This document shows, in pieces, positions 31,065-39,435 of a stretch of DNA of 64,000 nt (position 1 is the first letter of the stretch; each line of letters opens with the position of its first letter). The notes beneath the pieces are model-generated. The model did not search any database. It saw only the letters and a list, made by a program, of their open reading frames with translations, and was not told the DNA's origin. The DNA is taken from positions 6,417,001 through 6,481,000 of the forward strand of contig NZ_JAMZEC010000001.1 of assembly GCF_024172185.1 (NCBI RefSeq), in the 5' to 3' direction. The DNA comes from Nonomuraea roseoviolacea subsp. carminata. GTDB lineage: Bacteria; Actinomycetota; Actinomycetes; Streptosporangiales; Streptosporangiaceae. Made by a program: the position numbers and the translations under genes.

Positions 31065-31838
31065 TCAGTTTTCCCAGCCCTCCGGAAGCGGGAAGGCGTC
31101 ACCGGGCTGGAGATTCTGCCGCTTCACGATGTCGGACACCGTGACCAGGTGGTAGCCCTTGCCCTGCAGCGTCTTGATGAGCGACGGCATGGCGTCCACG
31201 GTCTGCTTCACCCAGTCGTGCATGAGGATGATGCCGTCCTGCTGGGCCACCGCGAGCGTCTGCTTCTCGATGGCGCCGACGTTCTTGGTGTCCCAGTCGC
31301 GGGAGCCGGCCGTCCAGAGGATGATCGGCATGTCGAACTCGGCGGCGACCTCGGAGACCTGGATGTCGGCCAGCCCGTACGGCGGGCGCAGCAGCTTGGG
31401 CTCGACGCCCGCCGCCTTCTTCACGGCGTCCTGGGTCTTCTGGATCTCGGACCGGATGGCCGCCGGTTCGAGCTTGGTGAAGTCAGGATGCGTGTAGCTG
31501 TGGTTGCCGACGTCGTGGCCCTCCTGGACCATGCGCTTGACGAAGGCCGGGCGGGCCTTGACGTACTGGCCCTCCAGGAAGAACGTCGCCTTGGCGTCGT
31601 ACTTCTTGAGCGTGTCGAGGAGCTTGCCCGCGTACTTGCCGGGACCGTCGTCGAAGGTCAGCGCGAGGCACTTGACCTGCTCGCAGTCCACCGGCGTCTT
31701 CTTGGCGGCCGGCTTCTTGGCGGCCACCGCCGGCTTGGGGGCCGGCGTGGGGGTCGGGGTCTGGGCCAGCGCGGGCACCGGTGTCAGCGCGAGCGTGACA
31801 ACCGCGATGGCCAGGAGTGAGCTCTTTTGTCGGGACAT
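31065..31838 (-). CDS. Secreted polysaccharide deacetylase (NodB domain)
   Basis: A 257-residue exported carbohydrate esterase family 4 protein. A signal peptide (LLAIAVVTLALTPVPALAQ) is followed by a Pro/Thr/Lys linker. The NodB domain has the catalytic TFDDGPGKYA, the zinc-binding HxxxH of VGNHSYTHPD, RPPYG, and ILMHDW near the end. It should remove acetyl groups from peptidoglycan or another N-acetylglucosamine polymer outside the cell. ATG 31838 is preceded at 7 nt by GATACG, so the mRNA may be nearly leaderless. Confidence 0.94.
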   Translation of the reverse strand: MSRQKSSLLAIAVVTLALTPVPALAQTPTPTPAPKPAVAAKKPAAKKTPVDCEQVKCLALTFDDGPGKYAGKLLDTLKKYDAKATFFLEGQYVKARPAFVKRMVQEGHDVGNHSYTHPDFTKLEPAAIRSEIQKTQDAVKKAAGVEPKLLRPPYGLADIQVSEVAAEFDMPIILWTAGSRDWDTKNVGAIEKQTLAVAQQDGIILMHDWVKQTVDAMPSLIKTLQGKGYHLVTVSDIVKRQNLQPGDAFPLPEGWEN

Positions 31839-31893
31839 AACGAAACGTATCCAATGTGAAGGGTGTTGCGAGGGATGTCCCGACGTTATCGGA

Positions 31894-33096
31894 TCAGCTC
31901 TCGGCCGGTGAAGCCGCTTCGGGAAGTCTCAGCAAACCCGAACCTGCCGCGCCCACGAGCGCGGCGAAGAGCGCGGCGGCCAGAGCGAAGAGGTACGCGT
32001 CCGACGCGCCGACCGACTCGGTGAGCCGGCCGCCCGCCCACGCGCCGAGCGCCACCCCGAACCCGATGGAGGTGGAGATCCAGGCCATCCCCTCCGTGAG
32101 CAGGGACGGCGGCACCAGCCGCTCGGTCAGCGAGAAGCCCGTGATGAGCGTCGGCGAGATCGCCAGCCCGGCCAGGAAGAGGAAGCCCGCCATGACCCAC
32201 GGGGCGCCGATGAACGTCAGCGGCGTCAGCCCCGCCACGAACACCGCCAGCGCCCGCAGGAACCGCCCGCGCAGCGAGATCCGCCAGTGCCGCGACCCGA
32301 ACCACAGGCCCGACACCATCGACCCGCCCGCGAACGCCGCCAGCAGGAACCCGGCCGCGCCCTTCACGCCGTGCTCCTCGGCGAACGCCACCGTGATCAG
32401 GTCCACCGAGCCGAACACCGCGCCGAGCCCCAGGTAGACGCAGGCCAGCAGGGCGACGCCGGGGATGAGGATGGGCGTGCCGCCGCCGCCCCGGACGGGC
32501 TGGACCGGCGGCTGCGTGCTGCGCTGCCCGGCCAGCGCCAGCGACCCGCCGAGCATGCACACCAGCGCCACCGCCAGCCCCGCGAACGGGTTGATCTCGG
32601 TGGCGAGGACCGTGACCAGCGCCGGACCCGTCACGAAGATCACCTCGTCCACCACCGACTCGAACGCGAACGCCGTGTGCAGCCGCGGCGAGCCGCCGTG
32701 CAGGGCCGACCAGCGGGCCCGCACCATCGAGCCGAGCGACAACGAGGTGGCCCCCACCAGCAGCGCCGCGGCGTACAGCGTCCACTCGGGCAGGCGGAGA
32801 CCCGCGCTCAGCATGAGCGCGGCCAGCGCCAGCGCGTTGAGCGAGGCGAACGGGGCGATGACGCGCGTCTGGCCGAAGCGGTCCACGAGCCGCCCGCTCA
32901 TCGGGGCGGCGACCGCGAAGGAGAGGTTCGTGGTGGCGGCCACGGCGCCGGCCGTGGCGTACGACTCGGTCAGGCCCGAGACCAGCAGCACGATGCCGAT
33001 GCCGAGCATGGACATCGGCATCCGGCCGACGAACCCGGCCAGCACGAATCCCTTGACGCCGGGCCCGTCGAACAACCCCCGGTAAGGCCCGACCAC
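31894..33096 (-). CDS. MFS transporter
   Basis: A 400-residue major-facilitator permease with about 12 hydrophobic helices. The N-terminal MPMSMLGIGIVLLVSGLTES and the loop MSGRLVDRFGQTRVI (MFS motif A-like) identify the family; substrate and direction are unknown. The open frame extends far upstream on the minus strand, but GTG 33096 has GGAGGG 6 nt ahead and starts VVGPYRGLFDGPG just before helix 1, so it is chosen. It is divergent from the transglycosylase gene (91 bp between starts). Confidence 0.9.
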   Translation of the reverse strand: MVGPYRGLFDGPGVKGFVLAGFVGRMPMSMLGIGIVLLVSGLTESYATAGAVAATTNLSFAVAAPMSGRLVDRFGQTRVIAPFASLNALALAALMLSAGLRLPEWTLYAAALLVGATSLSLGSMVRARWSALHGGSPRLHTAFAFESVVDEVIFVTGPALVTVLATEINPFAGLAVALVCMLGGSLALAGQRSTQPPVQPVRGGGGTPILIPGVALLACVYLGLGAVFGSVDLITVAFAEEHGVKGAAGFLLAAFAGGSMVSGLWFGSRHWRISLRGRFLRALAVFVAGLTPLTFIGAPWVMAGFLFLAGLAISPTLITGFSLTERLVPPSLLTEGMAWISTSIGFGVALGAWAGGRLTESVGASDAYLFALAAALFAALVGAAGSGLLRLPEAASPAES

Positions 33097-33187
33097 CTCA
33101 TACCCTCCTGTCGTCGCCGCCCACCTTGGCACGGCGGATGTCCGTTCGGCACCGGATTTTCCCGCCGATTCGGCTAACGTGTCCCGC

Positions 33188-34387
33188 GTGTCCGATCTTC
33201 CCCTCCGCTCCACGCTCCTCGTGGCGGCCACCGTCGCCGTCCTGACGGCGCTCGGCGGGGGAGTGGCCGTGCTGCTCGGCGGAGACCCGCACGACGTCGC
33301 GGCCCGCGAGCCCGTCCGGCAGGCCCGCCTCGGCGAACGGCAGCAGGTACGCCTCGACCAGCTCGTACCCACCACCGCGCCCGTCAGCAGCGACACCGGC
33401 CAGGCGACCGGCGGCCCCGGCGTGACCGTGACGCCGCCCAGCCTGATCGCCATCGCCCGCGCCGAGGTGCCCAAGCGCGTCCGCCTCGCCCTGGCCAAGG
33501 TCAAGCACGTGGAGAAGGTCGCCGTCGTGGACGCGGGCGCCGTCCAGGTGTCCGGGACGCCGCTCAACCTGCTCGCCGTGGACCCCGTCGTCTTCCGGTC
33601 GTGGACGCCGAAGGCCGTCGCCGCGCACCCGGGCGTCTGGAGCGCCGTCGGCCGCGGCGAGATGGTCGCCGACGCCGCCGCCACCCGCCGGCTGGGCCTC
33701 ACCCTGGGCGCGGAGTACCAGGTGGACGGCGGGCCGCGGCTGCGCGTCGCCGCGTCGGCCACGCTCGGCCTGCGCGGCGTGGACGGCCTGGTGAGCACCG
33801 AGCGCGGCCAGGAGCTGCGGATGGCCCGCGGCGTCGCGGTGCTGCTGCACGGCAGGGGCGCGATCAGCCGGGCGAGCGTGCGCAGGCTGCTCGGCGCCGG
33901 CTCGCAGGTCGTCTCCCTCGTCCCGGAGAAGAGGAAGAAGGTCCGCACCCCCGCCACCGCCCCCACCGCCGGGGCGCCCACGACCGGCCCCGCCACCGGC
34001 GGCCGCCCGTCCAGCTACCTGGAGCTGTACAAGCGGTCGGCCACCCGCTGCCCCGGCCTGTCGTGGACGGTGCTGGCGGCCATCGGCCAGGTCGAGAGCT
34101 CGCACGGCCGCAACAACGGGCCGTCCAGCGCCGGGGCGCTCGGGCCGATGCAGTTCATGCCCGCCACCTGGAAGGTGTACGGCGTGGACGGCGACGGCGA
34201 CGGCAAGGCCGACATCTGGAGCCCCTACGATGCGGTCCCGGGAGCGGCCAACTACCTGTGCGCGAACGGCGCCGGCAAGGGCGGCCAGAAGCTGCGCAAG
34301 GCGATCTGGTTCTACAACCACTCCTGGGGCTACGTGAACAAGGTCATGGGCGTCGCCGAGGGGTACGCCCGCGCCTACGCGTCCTGA
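33188..34387 (+). CDS. Membrane-anchored lytic transglycosylase (SLT domain)
   Basis: A 399-residue protein with an N-terminal hydrophobic segment (LLVAATVAVLTALGGGVAVLL), a middle region without recognised fold, a Thr/Ala/Pro linker (about residues 255-285), and a C-terminal SLT lysozyme-like domain. The catalytic Glu is in AAIGQVESSHGRNNGPSSAG, followed by LGPMQFMPATW and DAVPGAANYLC. It should cleave peptidoglycan strands. GTG 33188 is chosen because -10 TAACGT (33175-33180) ends 7 nt before it; the in-frame GTG at 33179 overlaps that -10 box and cannot be on the transcript. Confidence 0.92.
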   Translation: MSDLPLRSTLLVAATVAVLTALGGGVAVLLGGDPHDVAAREPVRQARLGERQQVRLDQLVPTTAPVSSDTGQATGGPGVTVTPPSLIAIARAEVPKRVRLALAKVKHVEKVAVVDAGAVQVSGTPLNLLAVDPVVFRSWTPKAVAAHPGVWSAVGRGEMVADAAATRRLGLTLGAEYQVDGGPRLRVAASATLGLRGVDGLVSTERGQELRMARGVAVLLHGRGAISRASVRRLLGAGSQVVSLVPEKRKKVRTPATAPTAGAPTTGPATGGRPSSYLELYKRSATRCPGLSWTVLAAIGQVESSHGRNNGPSSAGALGPMQFMPATWKVYGVDGDGDGKADIWSPYDAVPGAANYLCANGAGKGGQKLRKAIWFYNHSWGYVNKVMGVAEGYARAYAS

Positions 34388-34399
34388 CGGGCGGCGGGG

Positions 34400-34420
34400 C
34401 CGGGCGCTCCTAGCGCCCGG
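34400..34420. terminator. Bidirectional terminator hairpin at the hemH stop
   Basis: CCGGGCGCT (34400-34408) pairs perfectly with AGCGCCCGG (34412-34420) around a 3-nt loop. The stop codon of the ferrochelatase gene lies inside the structure. It separates two convergent genes. Confidence 0.75.
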
Positions 34421-35366
34421 CGGGGGCCGGGCGGACCGGCGCCGGGCAGCAGGTCAGCGGGCACGGCACCGGCTCGGGCTCGTCCATGAGCTCGCGCACC
34501 ATCCGCACGAACGCGGGATGCGTGCCGGCCGTCGCCGCCCGCTCCATGGGCAACCCCAGCTCGGCGGCCACCTGCCGGGCCTCCGTGTCGAGGTCGTAGA
34601 CGACCTCCATGTGGTCGGAGACGAACCCGATCGGCACCAGCACCACGGCCGGGGCGTCGAGCTTGCGCAGGTGGTCGCACACGTCGGGCTCCAGCCACGG
34701 CACCTGCGGCGGGCCGCTGCGCGACTGCCACACCAGGTCCCACGGCTCGGTGCGGCCGAGCGCCCGGCTGACCAGCTCGGCGGAGCGGCGCAGCTGCGCC
34801 TCGTACAGGCCGCCCTCGGGCCCGGCGGTGCGGGCCATGCTCACCGGGATGCTGTGCGCCGTGAACACCAGCCGCGCGTCGTCGCGGCCCAGCCGGTCGA
34901 GGGCCTGGCGGGTGTGGTCGGCCATCGCCTCGACGAACCCCGGGTGGTCGCCGTAGTGCCGCATCTTGACCAGCTCGGGGCCGTCGTCGAGGGAGATGCG
35001 CGCGATGTCCTCGTAGTACTGCCGGCAGCTCGAGTAGCCGGCGAACGCCGAGGTGGCGAACACCGCCGCCCGGCGGACGCCGTCGTCCCGCATCCGCCGC
35101 ACCGTGTCCTCGCCGAACGGGTGCCAGTTGCGGTTGCCCCAGTAGACCGGCACGCCCGCGACCGGGCGCAGCGCCTCGACCAGCTCGCGGTTCTGCTCAT
35201 TGATCGGGCTGACCCCGCCGAAGCCCAGGTAGTGCTCGGCCACCTCCAGCAGCCGCTCGCGCGGCACGCCACGGCCCCGCACCACGTTCTCCAGGAACGG
35301 CATGACGTCGTCGGGACCCTCGGGCCCGCCGAAGGAAAGCACCAGAAGCGCGTCGTAGTTCCCCAC
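34410..35366 (-). CDS. hemH: Ferrochelatase (coproporphyrin III type expected)
   Basis: A 318-residue ferrochelatase. The family start DALLVLSFGGPEGPDDVMPF, YWGNRNWHPFGEDTV, the catalytic-site strands VFATSAFAGYSSCRQYYEDI and VFTAHSIPVSMA, and PIGFVSDHMEVVYDLDTEA are all present. In actinobacteria this enzyme inserts iron into coproporphyrin III, the penultimate haem step. The C-terminal PCPLTCCP carries three cysteines and may bind an iron-sulfur cluster with an internal Cys, as in some actinobacterial homologues. GTG 35366 is chosen because -10 TAAGGT (35378-35373, minus strand) ends 6 nt upstream; the TTG at 35372 would lie inside the untranscribed spacer. Confidence 0.95.
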   Translation of the reverse strand: MGNYDALLVLSFGGPEGPDDVMPFLENVVRGRGVPRERLLEVAEHYLGFGGVSPINEQNRELVEALRPVAGVPVYWGNRNWHPFGEDTVRRMRDDGVRRAAVFATSAFAGYSSCRQYYEDIARISLDDGPELVKMRHYGDHPGFVEAMADHTRQALDRLGRDDARLVFTAHSIPVSMARTAGPEGGLYEAQLRRSAELVSRALGRTEPWDLVWQSRSGPPQVPWLEPDVCDHLRKLDAPAVVLVPIGFVSDHMEVVYDLDTEARQVAAELGLPMERAATAGTHPAFVRMVRELMDEPEPVPCPLTCCPAPVRPAPAGR

Positions 35367-35480
35367 GTGCAAACCTTATGCCCGAGCGCACTCGGTCCCC
35401 CCCGCGAGGGAAGGCGGCGGGGGTGAGCGACCGAGCAGCCTCCGCGAAGTGGAGGCGAGGAGACGGGTAGGGTCGGTCGG

Positions 35481-37469
35481 GTGAGCGCTTTCAACGACAT
35501 TCGTGACTACGTGGCCATCCCCCGGGTTCTCTCACTGAAGCTCTCGCCGGACGGATCCCGGCTCGTCTCCGTCGTCCAGTCGCTCAACCCCGACGGCAAG
35601 TCGTACGGCACCGCGCTCTGGGCGGTCCCGGTCGACGGCGAGCCGTACCGCCTGACGCGCTCGTCCAAGGGCGAGAGCTCGGCCGCGTTCACCGACGCGG
35701 GTGACGTGCTGTTCACCTCCTCCCGCCCCGACCCCACGGTCAAGGACGCCGGTGAGGAGGTGCCGGCGCTGTGGCTGCTGCCGCGCGGCGGCGGCGAGGC
35801 GCGGCAGGTGGCCGCGCGGCCCGGCGGCATCGCGTCGTTCCGCACCGCGGGCGACGTCGTGGTGTTCGCCTCGGACGTGTTCGACGGCGAGGAGGCGACC
35901 GAGGAGGAGCGCCGCAAGGCGCGCAAGGACGCCGGGATCAGCGCGATCCTGCACGAGGGCTACCCGGTGCGCTTCTGGGACCACGACCTCGGCCCCGGCC
36001 GCACCCGGCTGTTCGCCGGCCGGCTCGGCGCCGACCGGCTGGAGGACGTCCGCGAGCTGACGCCCGACGCGGGCGAGGCGCTGCGCGACGCCGCGTTCGA
36101 CCTGACGCCGGACGGCGCGACGGTGGTGACGACCTGGCGGCTGGCGCTGCCGCGCGGCGAGATGCGCACCGAGCTGGTCGCGATCGACGTGGCCACCGGC
36201 GAACGGCGCGTGCTGTTCGGCGACGAGGCCCACGACTTCGGCGGCCCGGTCGCGGTCTCGCCCGACGGCACGCGGGTCGCCTGCACGCGCGACCGGCTCA
36301 CCGCGCTGGAGGTGTCGGCCCGCTCCGAGCTGTGGGTCGGCGACCTGGCCACCGGTGAGGGTCACGTCCCCGCGCCCGACCTGCTGTTCCCGGCGGACGT
36401 GGAGTGGGCGCCCGACTCCTCGGCCGTCTATGTCGCCGCCGACCACCAGGGCCGCCGCCCGGTCTTCCGCGTCGCGCTGGGCGACGGCTCCGGCGAGGCC
36501 GTCCGGGTCACCGGCGACGACGCCTCGTACCTCGGGCTGAACGCCTCGGCCGACGGCCGGTTCCTGTACGCGCTGCGCAGCGGCGTGGGCGCCGCGCCGG
36601 GCCCGGCCCGCATCGACCCGGCGCAGGCCGAGATCGCCGACCTGCCGTCGCCCGCGCCCCGCCCGGAGCTGCCCGGCACGCTCACCGAGGTCTCCGCGAC
36701 CGCCGACGACGGCGCGACGATCCGCGGCTGGCTCGCCCTGCCGGAGGGCGTCTCGGCCGCCGACCCCGCGCCGCTGGTGGTGTTCATCCACGGCGGCCCG
36801 CTCGGCTCCTGGAACGACTGGCAGTGGCGCTGGCAGTCGTGGATCATGGCCGCGCACGGCTACGCCGTCCTCATGCCCGACCCGTGCATGTCCACCGGTT
36901 ACGGCCAGGACATGATCGACCGCGGCTGGGGCGACTGGGGCCCGCGCACCATGGCCGACCTGGAGGCGATCGTGGACGTCGCCGTGGCCAGGGACGACAT
37001 CGACGCCGAGCGGACCGCCGCGATGGGCGGCTCCTTCGGCGGCTACATGGCCAACTGGGTGGCCGGCCACACCGACCGCTACAAGGCGATCGTCACCCAC
37101 GCCTCCCTGTGGAACCTCGACCAGTTCGCCGGCACCACCGACGCCGCGATGTACTGGCAGCGCGAGTTCGGCCCGGTCGGCTCCGAGCGGTACGCCAAGC
37201 TGTCGCCCCACCTGTCGCTGGGCGAGATCCGCACCCCCATGCTCGTCATCCACGGCGACAAGGACTACCGGGTGCCGATCGGCGAGGCGCTGCGCCTGTG
37301 GTGGGACCTCCAGCGCAGCGAGGTCGAGGCCAAGTTCCTCTACTTCCCCGACGAGAACCACTGGATCCTCAAGCCCGGCAACGTCGTGGCCTGGTACGAG
37401 ACCGTCCTCGCCTTCCTCGCCCAGCACGTGCTCGGTGAGGAGTGGAAGCGGCCGGAGTCGGTGGCCTGA
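35481..37469 (+). CDS. S9 family prolyl oligopeptidase-like peptidase
   Basis: A 662-residue cytoplasmic peptidase. The N-terminal 400 residues form a beta-propeller with repeated SPDGSR/SPDGTR-type blades. The C-terminal alpha/beta hydrolase has nucleophile GGSFGGYMANW, acid HGDKDYRVP and histidine DENHWILKP. It resembles acylaminoacyl-peptidase/dipeptidyl-peptidase members. GTG 35481 follows -10 TAGGGT (35468-35473) by 7 nt, indicating a leaderless mRNA. The stop overlaps the next start by 1 nt (TGATG). Confidence 0.95.
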   Translation: MSAFNDIRDYVAIPRVLSLKLSPDGSRLVSVVQSLNPDGKSYGTALWAVPVDGEPYRLTRSSKGESSAAFTDAGDVLFTSSRPDPTVKDAGEEVPALWLLPRGGGEARQVAARPGGIASFRTAGDVVVFASDVFDGEEATEEERRKARKDAGISAILHEGYPVRFWDHDLGPGRTRLFAGRLGADRLEDVRELTPDAGEALRDAAFDLTPDGATVVTTWRLALPRGEMRTELVAIDVATGERRVLFGDEAHDFGGPVAVSPDGTRVACTRDRLTALEVSARSELWVGDLATGEGHVPAPDLLFPADVEWAPDSSAVYVAADHQGRRPVFRVALGDGSGEAVRVTGDDASYLGLNASADGRFLYALRSGVGAAPGPARIDPAQAEIADLPSPAPRPELPGTLTEVSATADDGATIRGWLALPEGVSAADPAPLVVFIHGGPLGSWNDWQWRWQSWIMAAHGYAVLMPDPCMSTGYGQDMIDRGWGDWGPRTMADLEAIVDVAVARDDIDAERTAAMGGSFGGYMANWVAGHTDRYKAIVTHASLWNLDQFAGTTDAAMYWQREFGPVGSERYAKLSPHLSLGEIRTPMLVIHGDKDYRVPIGEALRLWWDLQRSEVEAKFLYFPDENHWILKPGNVVAWYETVLAFLAQHVLGEEWKRPESVA

Positions 37470-38257
37470 TGCGGGAGTTCGCACGGCTGGCCGAGGACAT
37501 CGCGCGTGAGGCGGGCGACATGCTGCTCGCCAAGCGGCCGACGATGTCGGAGGTCGTCGAGACCAAGTCCAGCCCCACGGACGTGGTCACCACGCTCGAC
37601 ACGGCGTCCGAGCGGCTGATCCGCTCCCGCATCCAGGAGGCCAGGCCCGGCGACCGGGTCCTCGGCGAGGAGGGCGGCGAGGCGGGCGGCGACTCCGGGG
37701 TGCGCTGGATCGTCGATCCCATCGACGGCACGGTCAACTTCCTGTACGGCCTGCCGGAGTGGGCGGTGTCGATCGCGGTCGAGGTGGACGGCCGGGTGGT
37801 CGCGGGCGTCGTCAACGTGGTGCCGCGCGGCGAGGTGTTCACCGCGGCGCTCGGCGAGGGCGCCTGGCTCGGCGGCGAGCGGCTGCGCTGCAACACCGGC
37901 GTGCCGCTGGGACAGGCGCTGGTCGCGACCGGGTTCGGCTACGACGCCCGGCGGCGCGCCGTCCAGGGCCAGGTGCTGGCCGGGGTGCTGCCGCGGGTGC
38001 GCGACATCCGGCGCGGCGGCTCGTGCGCGGTGGACCTGTGCTCGGTGGCGGCCGGCCGGGTGGACGGCTACTACGAGCGGGGCGTCAACCGCTGGGACTA
38101 CGCGGCTGCCGGGCTGGTCGCGGCCGAGGCGGGGGCGCGGGTGGGGGGCCTGAACGGCAGGCCGGCCTCTCCCGAGCTGCTGCTCTGCGCGGCGCCCGGC
38201 CTGTTCGAGGAGCTGCACGACCTGCTCGCGCCGCTCGACCCCGAACGCGACGCCTGA
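37469..38257 (+). CDS. Inositol monophosphatase family protein
   Basis: A 262-residue Mg2+-dependent phosphatase of the IMPase/FBPase/CysQ superfamily. Metal-site motifs are VLGEEGGE, WIVDPIDGTVNFLYG (DPxDGT) and NRWDYAAAGLVAAEAG (WDxAAG). Likely substrates are inositol-1-phosphate or a related sugar phosphate such as histidinol phosphate. ATG 37469 is preferred because it overlaps the upstream stop (TGATG) and starts the conserved first helix; a longer in-frame start lies within the peptidase gene. A strong terminator follows. Confidence 0.94.
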   Translation: MREFARLAEDIAREAGDMLLAKRPTMSEVVETKSSPTDVVTTLDTASERLIRSRIQEARPGDRVLGEEGGEAGGDSGVRWIVDPIDGTVNFLYGLPEWAVSIAVEVDGRVVAGVVNVVPRGEVFTAALGEGAWLGGERLRCNTGVPLGQALVATGFGYDARRRAVQGQVLAGVLPRVRDIRRGGSCAVDLCSVAAGRVDGYYERGVNRWDYAAAGLVAAEAGARVGGLNGRPASPELLLCAAPGLFEELHDLLAPLDPERDA

Positions 38258-38302
38258 GCGGACCCCCGGCGCGACGCCTGACCGGCCCCGCGTGGACACG
38301 CG

Positions 38303-38334
38303 AACGGCCGGGACCCTTCCGGGTCCCGGCCGTT
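38303..38334. terminator. Strong bidirectional terminator
   Basis: AACGGCCGGGACCC (38303-38316) pairs perfectly with GGGTCCCGGCCGTT (38321-38334), a 14-bp stem with a 4-nt TTCC loop. It lies between convergent genes. Confidence 0.9.
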
Positions 38335-38344
38335 TCACGAGTGA

Positions 38345-38509
38345 TCAGCAGGGCAAGGGAATGCCGTGATCGTCGGCCAGGCGGCGCAGGTCCTCGATCT
38401 CGGCGGTGAGGGTGTCGGCGAGGTAGTCGTCGCCGGCGCTGCGGGCCTCCTGGAGGCCCTGATAAGCCTGGTCGAGGCGGCGTTCGATCGTGGTCGTGAA
38501 CTCGCCCAT
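38345..38509 (-). CDS. Small acidic helical protein of unknown function
   Basis: A 54-residue ORF directly behind a strong terminator. The sequence is predicted fully helical: TTIERRLDQAYQGLQEARSA, then GDDYLADTLTAEIEDLRRLA, ending GIPLPC. Codon bias is typical of this genome and small proteins of this look are common in actinomycetes. ATG 38509 has AGGTGAG just ahead, and an in-frame ATG 48 nt upstream adds an Arg-rich stretch that looks non-coding. No function can be inferred. Confidence 0.7.
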   Translation of the reverse strand: MGEFTTTIERRLDQAYQGLQEARSAGDDYLADTLTAEIEDLRRLADDHGIPLPC

Positions 38510-38554
38510 CTCACCTACTTTCTGCGGGGTTCGAGCTTCCCGGAGGAGAAGCGG

Positions 38555-38595
38555 CACCCATGACGGGCCGTGCCCTCATGGCACGGCGATGGGTG
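38555..38595. other. Long stem-loop of unknown role
   Basis: CACCCAT (38555-38561) pairs with ATGGGTG (38589-38595), and GCCGTGCC (38567-38574) pairs with GGCACGGC (38580-38587). Together they form 15 bp with a small internal bulge and a 5-nt loop. It lies between the small ORF and the response regulator and may be a terminator of an antisense or small transcript or an operator. Confidence 0.5.
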
Positions 38596-38741
38596 TCCCG
38601 CAGGCATACCCAGGGCCCTCGCAGTCCGAAACATGAATTCTCGGGGACGCGTCGCGGCAGGTTGGCGGCGCATGCCTTACCGTGCGCTTATCGAAGGCGT
38701 GTGCAGAATGAGTGACGAGAGTCGGAGAGAGGTGCACGGGC

Positions 38742-39395
38742 GTGCGAGTGCTGGTGGTTGAGGACGAGCGGGTGCTCGCCGACGCGATCGCGACCGGCCT
38801 GCGGCGCGAGGCGATGGCGGTCGACGTCGCCTACGACGGCGGCGGCGCGCTGGAGCGCACGTCCTACATCGACTACGACGTGATCGTCCTGGACCGGGAC
38901 CTGCCGGTCGTCCACGGTGACGAGGTGTGCCGCCGCCTGGTGGAGCAGCGCTCGGCCTCGCGGATCCTCATGCTGACCGCCTCGGGCGACGTGGACGACA
39001 AGGTGGAGGGGCTCGGCCTCGGCGCCGACGACTACCTCGCCAAGCCGTTCGTGTTCATCGAGCTGGTCGCCCGGGTGCGCGCGCTCGGCCGCCGCTCGGC
39101 CCCGGCGCTGCCGCCGGTGCTGGAGCGGGCCGGCATCCGCCTCGACCCGGGCAAGCGGCTGGTGGAGCGCGACGGCAGGGAGGTCACGCTCACGAAGAAG
39201 GAGTTCGCGGTCCTGGAGGAGCTGCTGCGCGCCGAGGGCGCGGTCGTCAGCCAGGAGGATCTGCTGGACAAGGCATGGGACGAGAACATCGACCCGTTCA
39301 CCAACGTGGTACGGGTCACCATGATGACGCTGCGCAAGAAGCTGGGCGACCCGCAGGTGATCGAGACGGTCCCCGGGGTCGGGTACAAGCTGTGA
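38742..39395 (+). CDS. OmpR/PhoB family response regulator
   Basis: A 217-residue response regulator. The receiver domain has VVEDERVLADAI, the phospho-Asp in VIVLDRDLPV, the Thr in MLTASG and the Lys in YLAKPFVF. The C-terminal winged helix has the trans-reg pattern LTKKEFAVLEELLR, then SQEDLLDKAWDENI and NVVRVTMMTLRKKLG, ending VIETVPGVGYKL. GTG 38742 follows AGAGAGG by 9 nt and starts the first beta strand directly. The sensor kinase follows after 40 nt and is its partner. Signal and targets are unknown. Confidence 0.95.
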   Translation: MRVLVVEDERVLADAIATGLRREAMAVDVAYDGGGALERTSYIDYDVIVLDRDLPVVHGDEVCRRLVEQRSASRILMLTASGDVDDKVEGLGLGADDYLAKPFVFIELVARVRALGRRSAPALPPVLERAGIRLDPGKRLVERDGREVTLTKKEFAVLEELLRAEGAVVSQEDLLDKAWDENIDPFTNVVRVTMMTLRKKLGDPQVIETVPGVGYKL

Positions 39396-39435
39396 CCCGT
39401 GCCTTCACGGGCGGGGGCCCGGCGAAGGGGGCGGA

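Noticed and set aside
33097..33996. N-terminal extension of the MFS transporter to 700 residues
   Set aside because: The extra part is antisense to the transglycosylase gene, and a good ribosome-binding site exists for GTG 33096.
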